A DNA stretch of 5,291 nucleotides from an uncultured Lachnospiraceae bacterium (GTDB lineage: Bacteria; Bacillota; Clostridia; Lachnospirales; Lachnospiraceae), in the NCBI GenBank assembly GCA_902803355.1, contig CADCPP010000073.1:1-5291 (forward strand). Direction: 5' to 3'. This document shows, piece after piece, positions 1-4,850 of this stretch. Made by a program: the position numbers and the translations under genes. Positions within the stretch are counted from its first letter, which is position 1, and each line of letters begins with the position of its first letter. The notes below the pieces were generated by a model. That model ran no database searches and was not told the origin of the DNA. It saw only the letters and a list, made by a program, of their open reading frames with translations.

Positions 1-1158
1 ATCTGGTCCTCTGCCAGCGCGACGGCGGAAAGTGAAGAGGGGCTGGTGTGGATCTCCGGCTATATCCCGGAAGCGGATCTGGAGACGTTCAAAAAGGAAG
101 CAGCAAAGAACAGCTGGGCCTACGCCGCGGACGATGTCGCCGAAGACGATGACAAGGTCCCGACCAAAGTGCGCTACAGCAAGGTCTCCGGCCTGATCAA
201 GCCCGTATTTGACATCCTGGGCATCCTGCCGGGATACCGGGAACAGGATATTTCGTTCTGGTTCTTCCTGTTCTTCATCCTGTTCTTTGCCATGATCATC
301 GGGGACGGCGGCTACGGCGTGCTGATCCTGCTCGGGACCATCGCGATCAATCTGAAGATGAAGAAGGGGAACAATATCACCTTCCTGCTGTATGTGCTTT
401 CGATCGCGACCATCGTCTGGGGCGCGGTCACCGGGACCTGGTTCGGCATTGAGAAAGCCATGGAGGTTCCCTTCCTGAAAGCCCTGGTCATCCCGGGCTT
501 CGCGAACTATCCGGAATACTTCAATGTGGCGGCGAGCGCGCAGCAGAACACCATCATGAAGTTCTCCTTCTCGATCGGCGCCGTACAGATGGTCCTGGGA
601 TCGTTCCTCGCGATCCGGAAAAAGATCGCGGAGAAGGACTTAAGCTGGCTGGCCAACCTTGGCTGGGTCATCGCGATCATCGCGATGTACCTGCTGGCCT
701 TAGTCCTGGTCATCGGGGAGAGCATCCCCATGGTTCCCGTATTCGGGGCGATCGGGCTGGCCTTCCTGCTTGTGGTCCTCTTTGGCGGCATGGCCCCGGA
801 CAAGACCTTCGTGCAGGGCCTGAAATCGGGCCTCGGAGGCGCCTTTACGGCATTCCTGGATACCATCAGCTGCTTCGGCAACGTGATGAGCTACATCCGC
901 CTCTTTGCCGTAGGCATGGCCGGGCTTGCCATTTCGCAGAGCTTCAATGACATCGCGGCAGGCTTCAAAGGACCGCTGGTCATTGCCGGAGTGATCGTGG
1001 TGATCATCGGACACGCGCTCAATATCGTGATGTGCTTCCTCTCCGTGGTCGTGCACGGCGTCCGCCTGAACGTGCTGGAATTTTCCGGCCAGGTCGGACT
1101 GGAGTGGACAGGCATTCCCTATGAACCGTTCAAACAAAATGAAAAAATACAAAATTAG
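1..1158 (+). CDS. ntpI: V-type ATP synthase subunit I (a-subunit-like stator), 5' truncated
   Basis: This is the C-terminal 385 codons of the membrane stator subunit of a V/A-type ATPase, which forms the ion half-channels against the K ring. The frame is open from base 1, so the gene starts upstream; the first ATG at 46 is internal (WISGYIPE before the membrane part) and is not the real start. Visible parts: the end of the cytoplasmic domain (codons 1-83), then about seven to eight hydrophobic helices near codons 86-112, 126-146, 185-205, 220-239, 245-264, 285-311 and 326-356. Family signatures are GDGGYG (101-106), SYIRLFAVG with the channel arginine at codon 300 (counterpart of yeast Vph1 R735), and HGVRLNVLEF with a second conserved arginine at 355. 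The C-terminus (PYEPFK) sits where family members normally end. It stops with TAG, 21 nt before subunit K and in the same frame. The gene symbol follows Enterococcus usage; ion specificity and direction are inferred. Confidence 0.95.
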   Translation: MWSSASATAESEEGLVWISGYIPEADLETFKKEAAKNSWAYAADDVAEDDDKVPTKVRYSKVSGLIKPVFDILGILPGYREQDISFWFFLFFILFFAMIIGDGGYGVLILLGTIAINLKMKKGNNITFLLYVLSIATIVWGAVTGTWFGIEKAMEVPFLKALVIPGFANYPEYFNVAASAQQNTIMKFSFSIGAVQMVLGSFLAIRKKIAEKDLSWLANLGWVIAIIAMYLLALVLVIGESIPMVPVFGAIGLAFLLVVLFGGMAPDKTFVQGLKSGLGGAFTAFLDTISCFGNVMSYIRLFAVGMAGLAISQSFNDIAAGFKGPLVIAGVIVVIIGHALNIVMCFLSVVVHGVRLNVLEFSGQVGLEWTGIPYEPFKQNEKIQN

Positions 1159-1167
1159 TACGTAAAA

Positions 1168-1172
1168 AGGAG
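1168..1172 (+). promoter_or_regulatory. Ribosome binding site of subunit K
   Basis: AGGAG, preceded by an A run, lies 7 nt before the ATG at 1180 and inside the 21-nt gap after the TAG of subunit I. It shows that K is initiated independently rather than made by reading through the TAG, even though the two genes share a reading frame. A separate strong site also fits the need for many K copies per I subunit. Confidence 0.85.
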
Positions 1173-1179
1173 TCTTACT

Positions 1180-1608
1180 ATGAATTTAGCATTTGTTGGC
1201 ATGGCTGCTGCACTTGGTTTATCGGCTGCGGGGTCTGCGTTCGGCGCAGGTTTTGCGGGAATGTCTGCCATCGGGGCATGGAAAAAATGTTATGCGAGCG
1301 GGAAACCGGCGCCCTTCATCATGATCGCGTTCTCCGGTGCACCGCTGACCCAGACCATTTACGGCTTTCTGCTCATGAACTTCATCCGCTCGGCCAATGT
1401 CGATCCGGGCATGGCGCTCGGCGTAGGCCTGTTCTGCGGCCTTGCGATCGGTCTTTCCGCCCTGTTCCAGGGCAAGGCTGCTGCGGCGGCTTCCGATGCG
1501 CTCGGCGCAACAGGCAAGGGCACGGCAAACTATTTCATCGTCATCGGTATTATCGAAACGGTGGCGTTGTTCACGCTCGTGTTCGGTTTGCTGCTGCTGA
1601 ATAGCTGA
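1180..1608 (+). CDS. ntpK: V-type ATP synthase subunit K (c-ring proteolipid)
   Basis: A complete 142-aa rotor-ring proteolipid with four membrane helices arranged as two related hairpins. The first hairpin has GAPLTQTIYGF (residues 53-63) and the second has GIIETVALF (123-131), with the ion-carrying glutamate at E126. Residues matching the Enterococcus hirae NtpK sodium ligands are present: T57, Q58, Q97 (in LFQGK), E126, and Y61 nearby. This supports a Na+-type site, although the leucine that also contributes there is alanine (A54) here. The length fits the 4-helix V-type c subunit. The start is ATG with AGGAG 7 nt upstream. It follows subunit I closely and is surely co-transcribed. No further ATPase gene follows, so I-K is the operon's 3' end, an order I recall from spirochaete, chlamydial and Bacteroidetes ATPase operons rather than the Enterococcus order, where E, C, A, B and D genes follow K. 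Confidence 0.95.
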   Translation: MNLAFVGMAAALGLSAAGSAFGAGFAGMSAIGAWKKCYASGKPAPFIMIAFSGAPLTQTIYGFLLMNFIRSANVDPGMALGVGLFCGLAIGLSALFQGKAAAAASDALGATGKGTANYFIVIGIIETVALFTLVFGLLLLNS

Positions 1609-1622
1609 GAAGGGTGATCATC

Positions 1623-1645
1623 CCGCAAACAGGACTGGTTTGCGG
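1623..1645 (+). terminator. Candidate terminator hairpin after the ATPase operon
   Basis: CCGCAAAC (1623-1630) pairs perfectly with GTTTGCGG (1638-1645) around a 7-nt loop, starting 15 nt after the stop of subunit K. The following bases (CGTCTTGTTC) are only partly T-rich, so it is a weak intrinsic terminator at best. The position directly after the last ATPase gene is the main support. Confidence 0.45.
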
Positions 1646-1663
1646 CGTCTTGTTCGCACAGAT

Positions 1664-1695
1664 CTTTCTCAGAGGCGAAAAAGCCTCTTCGAAAG
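1664..1695. repeat. Imperfect hairpin in the K-MATE gap
   Basis: AGAGGC (1671-1676) and GCCTCT (1683-1688) pair around GAAAAA. After a 2x2 internal mismatch the stem continues with CTTTC (1664-1668) and GAAAG (1691-1695). It has no T-tract after it, so it is not a standard terminator. It may stabilise the 3' end of the ATPase transcript; that is inference. Confidence 0.35.
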
Positions 1696-1763
1696 ACATG
1701 TGCTCGCGTCCGCCGCAGGAACGTACGCCGTATTGTTTGTGTGATGACAAAGGAATGCATAAG

Positions 1764-1803
1764 GATTGCGGGGCATTTTCGCAGTTGAAAATGTCCCGTA
1801 ATC
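1764..1803. repeat. 17-bp inverted repeat overlapping the MATE promoter
   Basis: The left arm (1764-1780) and right arm (1787-1803) are complementary at 15 of 17 positions around the 6-nt loop GCAGTT. The inner 7 bp are CATTTTC/GAAAATG. Both exceptions (1768/1799 and 1773/1794) are G opposite T, so in + strand RNA the hairpin is continuous with G-U pairs, while minus-strand RNA would have two A-C mismatches. The right arm lies across the -35 element and most of the spacer of the MATE promoter. It could be an operator for a trans-acting repressor of the exporter, or a hairpin ending the ATPase transcript, although no T-tract follows. The sequence alone does not decide. Confidence 0.6.
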
Positions 1804-1812
1804 GTTTATAAT
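1785..1812 (+). promoter_or_regulatory. Sigma-A-type promoter for the MATE gene
   Basis: TTGAAA (-35, 1785-1790; five of six consensus bases) and a perfect TATAAT (-10, 1807-1812) are separated by 16 bp. Transcription should begin near 1819-1820, giving a leader of about 37 nt before the ATG at 1856. The leader contains a small hairpin, CGCGT-AAAG-ACGCG (1826-1839). This promoter may drive MATE, tgt and yajC together, because no clear promoter lies between them. Confidence 0.72.
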
Positions 1813-1844
1813 GGGGGAAGCGCGCCGCGTAAAGACGCGCGGAC

Positions 1845-1850
1845 AGGAAG
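1845..1850 (+). promoter_or_regulatory. Ribosome binding site deciding the MATE start
   Basis: AGGAAG lies 5 nt before the ATG at 1856. An in-frame ATG at 1811 overlaps the -10 hexamer, so it would not be present in mRNA made from this promoter, and the 15 extra residues it adds are polar and unlike the family. The start at 1856 is therefore preferred. Confidence 0.7.
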
Positions 1851-1855
1851 TTCTT

Positions 1856-3235
1856 ATGGCACATACGAATCCCGGCGGGAAGGCTTCATCCAACAAGCAG
1901 CAGGCGATCCTCTACGGAAAGCAGCTGCCGACTCTGCTTACCTTTGCCTTGCCCATCATCTGCGGCAATCTGTTCCAGCAGCTCTATAATATCGTTGATG
2001 CGATCGTCGTCGGCAAGTATCTCGGCAAGCTTCCGCTCTCGGGCATCAGTGCGGCCAGTCCCATCATGGATCTGGTCTACGGCCTGATCGTGGGGGCATG
2101 CACCGGTATCGGTGTGCTGGTCAGCCAGCTTTGCGGCGCAGGAGAGTGGGAGAAGCTGAAGAAGGTCCATGCGACCGCCCTGAGCGGCGGCGCAGCGGCT
2201 TCCGTTCTCTTTACTGCCATCGTACTTCTGGTCAGCCGTCCCATTCTGGTCTCCGAGAAGACCGAAGCGGCCACCGTCGCAGAGGCCATGACCTACCTGT
2301 CCGTTGTGGCCGGCAGCCTGATCTTCAATTATCTGTACGTCTATTACGCGTCGATCCTGCGTTCCTACGGCAATTCGCGCGTTCCCTTTATCGTGCTTGC
2401 GGCAAGCTCCATCCTGCATGCCCTGCTCGATCTCCTCATGATCCGCGTGCTGCGCTTCGGCGTAGCGGGCGTTGCCGTCTCGACAGTTTCCTGTCAGGTC
2501 CTTTCGGCGATCGCCCTGATGCTTTATACGCATAAGAACTGCCCGCCGCTGTCTCTGAAAAAAGCGGAGCTTAGGCCTTCGGCCAGCATGGCCGGGATCA
2601 TTTTGAGCTATGCCTGGGCTACGGCCATGCAGAGCACCGTCGTGTATGCGGGACGCCTGCTCATTCAGGGCATGCTGACGCCGCTCGGCCAGGACACGGT
2701 CACCGGCTACAACATGGGCATGCGCCTTGAAGTGCTGTTTCAGGCGGTCGCGCAGGGCTTTTCGGCCGGTACCGTGGTCTGCATGGCGCAGAATTACGGT
2801 CACCGCGATACGGCGCGCGTGAAGGGCTTTTACCGGAAAGGCTTTGTCATCTGCATGATCTACGGCGTTATTCTTGCCGTCGTCTGCGTGCTGTTTCCGG
2901 CCCCGCTCATCCGCATCTTCTCCGATGATGCGGCAGTGGTCGCGGCCGGTGCAACCTATATCGGAACCATGGCCTTCCTCTATCTGTTCAGCTGCAGCGG
3001 GGAGATGATCCAGGGCTATTTCCGCGGCGTGGGTAAGCTGAAGATCACCATGATCGCGTCGCTTGGCCAGGTCTGCCTGCGCGTGATCCTCTCGGCGCTG
3101 CTGATCCCGCGGATGGGGATCCACGGCATCTGTGCCTCTGTCGGCGCGGGCTGGATCCTGCTGACGATCATTGAAGGCTGGCTGGTGATCGTCCATATCA
3201 GAAAAATGCATTTCCCGGAAGCGGATGCGGCCTGA
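1856..3235 (+). CDS. MATE family efflux transporter
   Basis: A 459-aa polytopic membrane protein of the multidrug and toxic compound extrusion family, which exports cationic drugs or metabolites in exchange for Na+ or H+. It has about twelve hydrophobic helices in two halves. The first half opens with LPIICGNLFQQLYNIVDAIV (residues 32-51), typical of helix 1, with D48 at the usual ion-coupling acidic position. Later family-like segments are SILRSYGNSRVPF, GYNMGMRLEVLFQAVAQGFS with MAQNYG at the start of the second half, and GYFRGVGK near the end. The length is normal (about 450 aa). It resembles the DinF/MepA-like MATE proteins common in Clostridia; the substrate cannot be told from sequence. 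It has its own strong promoter overlapped by an inverted repeat, which suggests regulated expression, but no regulator gene is adjacent. It ends 36 nt before tgt on the same strand with no clear terminator, so read-through into tgt is likely. Confidence 0.94.
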   Translation: MAHTNPGGKASSNKQQAILYGKQLPTLLTFALPIICGNLFQQLYNIVDAIVVGKYLGKLPLSGISAASPIMDLVYGLIVGACTGIGVLVSQLCGAGEWEKLKKVHATALSGGAAASVLFTAIVLLVSRPILVSEKTEAATVAEAMTYLSVVAGSLIFNYLYVYYASILRSYGNSRVPFIVLAASSILHALLDLLMIRVLRFGVAGVAVSTVSCQVLSAIALMLYTHKNCPPLSLKKAELRPSASMAGIILSYAWATAMQSTVVYAGRLLIQGMLTPLGQDTVTGYNMGMRLEVLFQAVAQGFSAGTVVCMAQNYGHRDTARVKGFYRKGFVICMIYGVILAVVCVLFPAPLIRIFSDDAAVVAAGATYIGTMAFLYLFSCSGEMIQGYFRGVGKLKITMIASLGQVCLRVILSALLIPRMGIHGICASVGAGWILLTIIEGWLVIVHIRKMHFPEADAA

Positions 3236-3271
3236 CGGCCGGATACGCTCATCACGGACAAGGAAAGAACT

Positions 3272-4441
3272 ATGGCGAAATACACATTACTGAAAGCCTC
3301 GGGAAGAGCCAAACGCGGGCGCTTTGAGACCGTTCACGGGACCATCGAAACGCCGGTGTTTATGAACGTCGGTACCGCCGGCGCGATCAAAGGCGCAGTC
3401 TCCACGGAAGACTTGAAGGAGATCGGCTGCCAGGTGGAGCTTTCCAATACCTATCACCTGCACGTGCGGCCGGGCGATAAGCTGATCCATGATCTCGGCG
3501 GCCTGCACCGCTTCATGCACTGGGACAGACCGATCCTGACGGATTCCGGCGGATTTCAGGTCTTTTCCCTGGCGGATCTGCGGAAGATCAAGGAGGAAGG
3601 GGTACATTTTCACTCCCATGTGGACGGCCGGAAGATCTTCATGGGCCCGGAAGAGAGCATGCAGATCCAGTCGAATCTGGGCTCCACCATTGCCATGGCC
3701 TTTGATGAATGCATGAAAAACCCGGCGGAGTACCACTATGCATCCGCAAGCGTTGACCGCACGACCAGATGGCTGAAGCGCTGTATTGCAGAGCTGAAGC
3801 GCCTGAACGAGCAGGAGGATACCATCAACCGCGATCAGCTGCTCTTCGGCATCAATCAGGGCGCAACCTTTGAAGATATCCGCATCCGCCACGCGGAGGA
3901 GATCGCAGCGCTTGATCTTCCCGGCTACGCGGTAGGCGGACTTGCGGTGGGCGAACCTACGGAGGAGATGTACCGCATTCTGGATGAGGTGGTTCCGCAT
4001 CTGCCGCAGAACAAACCCACCTACCTGATGGGGGTCGGCACGCCGGCCAATATTCTGGAAGGCGTGGAGCGGGGCATCGACTTTTTCGACTGCGTTTATC
4101 CGAGCCGCAACGGCCGCCACGGCCATGTTTACACGAACCACGGCAAGATGAATCTGCTGAATGCCAAGTATGAGCGGGATGAGCGTCCCATTGAAGAAGG
4201 ATGCGGCTGCCCGGCCTGCCAGCATTACAGCCGGGCGTATATCCGGCATTTATTAAAATCCGGTGAAATGCTCGGAATGCGATTCTGCGTCTTGCATAAT
4301 TTGTATTTTTATAATACAATGATGAATGAGATTCGCCTCAGCCTTGACGAAGAGCGTTTTCCGGAATACAAGAGGGAGAAGCTTCGCCGCATGGCAGAAG
4401 GGGAGATCGAGACCGCCGCGCAGGAAGCTTCGCGCGGCTGA
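3272..4441 (+). CDS. tgt: tRNA-guanine transglycosylase (queuosine pathway)
   Basis: A complete 389-aa bacterial Tgt. The enzyme swaps guanine-34 for preQ1 (or queuine) in the anticodons of tRNA-Asp, Asn, His and Tyr. It has a TIM-barrel fold with the general-acid/base aspartate D91 in LTDSGGFQVFSL, D145 in FDEC, the base-binding GGLAVGE (222-228), and the nucleophile D273 in FFDCVYPSRNGRHGH. Zinc ligands are C311, C313, C316 and H342, with the same spacing as E. coli C302/C304/C307/H333. Two variants differ from E. coli: FMNVGT where E. coli has FMPVGT, and SRNGRHGH where E. coli has TRNARNGH; from memory both are usual in Lachnospiraceae. The start is ATG with AAGGA 7 nt upstream. yajC follows after 13 nt, a linkage common in bacteria. 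The usual upstream partner queA is absent from the window, its place taken by the MATE gene. The coding sequence around 4245-4325 is noticeably AT-richer than the rest. Confidence 0.97.
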   Translation: MAKYTLLKASGRAKRGRFETVHGTIETPVFMNVGTAGAIKGAVSTEDLKEIGCQVELSNTYHLHVRPGDKLIHDLGGLHRFMHWDRPILTDSGGFQVFSLADLRKIKEEGVHFHSHVDGRKIFMGPEESMQIQSNLGSTIAMAFDECMKNPAEYHYASASVDRTTRWLKRCIAELKRLNEQEDTINRDQLLFGINQGATFEDIRIRHAEEIAALDLPGYAVGGLAVGEPTEEMYRILDEVVPHLPQNKPTYLMGVGTPANILEGVERGIDFFDCVYPSRNGRHGHVYTNHGKMNLLNAKYERDERPIEEGCGCPACQHYSRAYIRHLLKSGEMLGMRFCVLHNLYFYNTMMNEIRLSLDEERFPEYKREKLRRMAEGEIETAAQEASRG

Positions 4442-4454
4442 CGGAGGCAAAACC

Positions 4455-4775
4455 ATGCAAAATTTATTTCTGATCGCCGATGCTGCTCCTTCCGGCGGAA
4501 GCAGCCTGCCTATCCTGCTGATCTATATCGTTCTGATCGGCGCCATGATGTATTTCATGATCATCAAGCCGCAGAAGTAGCAGAAAAAGCAGCAGCAGGA
4601 ACTGATGGCTTCCATGGCCATCGGTGACAGCGTGCTTACCACGGCCGGCTTTTACGGTGTGATCATCGACATGACGGATGATACCGTGATCGTGGAATTC
4701 GGCAACAACAAGAACTGCCGCATTCCCATGCAGAAGCAGGCGATCGTTCAGATCGAAAAACCTTCGGAGGACTAA
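4455..4775 (+). pseudogene. yajC: YajC, Sec translocase accessory subunit, with in-frame TAG at codon 42
   Basis: YajC is a small inner-membrane protein that associates with SecDF-YidC and the Sec translocase. The frame starts at ATG 4455 with GGAGG 7 nt upstream, 13 nt after tgt. Residues 1-41 give the periplasmic N-terminus, one membrane helix (about 19-38) and the conserved basic KPQK. Codon 42 is TAG (4578-4580). The same frame then continues without any shift for 64 codons to TAA at 4773-4775. This part is a well conserved YajC cytoplasmic domain: MAIGDSVLTTAGFYGVIID, VIVEFGNNKNCRIP, then AIVQIEKP. The full length would be 106 codons, normal for the family. The TAG lies in a Gln/Lys-rich stretch (CAG AAG TAG CAG), so CAG to TAG is the simplest single-base origin. 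It may be a recent nonsense mutation, a sequencing error, a readthrough site, or a split with restart at ATG 4605. I list it as a broken gene while noting that it may still be translated. Confidence 0.93.
4578..4580 (+). other. In-frame amber codon inside yajC
   Basis: TAG replaces a codon in the basic/Gln-rich stretch directly after the single membrane helix of YajC. Flanking codons on both sides are in one frame and both sides match the family, so this is a substitution, not an indel. The next codon is CAG. Seven codons later, ATG 4605 is preceded by AGGA at 4597-4600 (4-nt gap), a possible weak restart site for the soluble domain. Confidence 0.9.
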
Positions 4776-4806
4776 ACTCACAAGGCGGAATTTGATCAGA
4801 CATGAG

Positions 4807-4836
4807 CAAGGGGCCCTCGGGACCTTTGTTTGTGTT
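4807..4836 (+). terminator. Candidate intrinsic terminator after yajC
   Basis: A GC-rich imperfect hairpin (arms around 4808-4815 and 4820-4826, AAGG-GGCC against GG-A-CCTT, with a short CTCG loop and one unequal bulge) is followed by TTTGTTTGTGTT. Its position 32 nt after the yajC TAA and just before the next gene's ribosome site fits a terminator or attenuator. The stem has a mismatch and the T-tract is broken by G, so it may be leaky. Confidence 0.5.
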
Positions 4837-4839
4837 ATC

Positions 4840-4844
4840 GGAGG
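4840..4844 (+). promoter_or_regulatory. Ribosome binding site for a GTG start
   Basis: GGAGG lies 6 nt before GTG 4851. The overlapping GTG at 4849 is followed at once by TGA, so it cannot be used. There is no in-frame ATG in the signal peptide region. This site is therefore the main evidence for the GTG start of the following gene. Confidence 0.8.
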
Positions 4845-4850
4845 AATAGT

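Noticed and set aside
46..48. Codon 46-48 as the start of subunit I
   Set aside because: It is GTG, in frame with open codons back to base 1, and lies within the cytoplasmic domain of a protein normally well over 550 residues; the gene simply begins before the window.
1614..1811. 65-codon frame in the gap after subunit K
   Set aside because: It starts at GTG with no properly spaced ribosome site, runs through the hairpins and the MATE promoter, and its composition shows no domain.
1811..1855. Upstream ATG extending the MATE protein by 15 residues
   Set aside because: It overlaps the -10 hexamer, so it precedes the expected transcript start, and has no ribosome site; ATG 1856 has AGGAAG at proper spacing.
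1886..3211. Long open frame on the minus strand (441 codons) opposite the MATE gene
   Set aside because: Its product is rich in His, Asp, Arg and Gln with no family resemblance, as expected of the antisense frame of a GC-rich membrane protein gene; the + strand frame is a clear MATE protein with promoter and ribosome site.
3287..4249. 320-codon minus-strand frame opposite tgt
   Set aside because: It mirrors the codon structure of tgt, which has all catalytic and zinc residues; there is no independent start signal or recognisable motif.
4578..4586. Viral-type stop readthrough signal or pyrrolysine codon
   Set aside because: The TAG is followed by CAG but the rest of the known readthrough context is absent, that signal is eukaryotic, and YajC is not a methylamine enzyme; nothing local supports programmed recoding.
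4581..4602. CAG/AAG-rich run after the yajC stop as an unstable repeat
   Set aside because: It is a short Gln/Lys-rich stretch typical of the basic region after the YajC membrane helix; a repeat-length change would shift or lengthen the run, not create a TAG by substitution.
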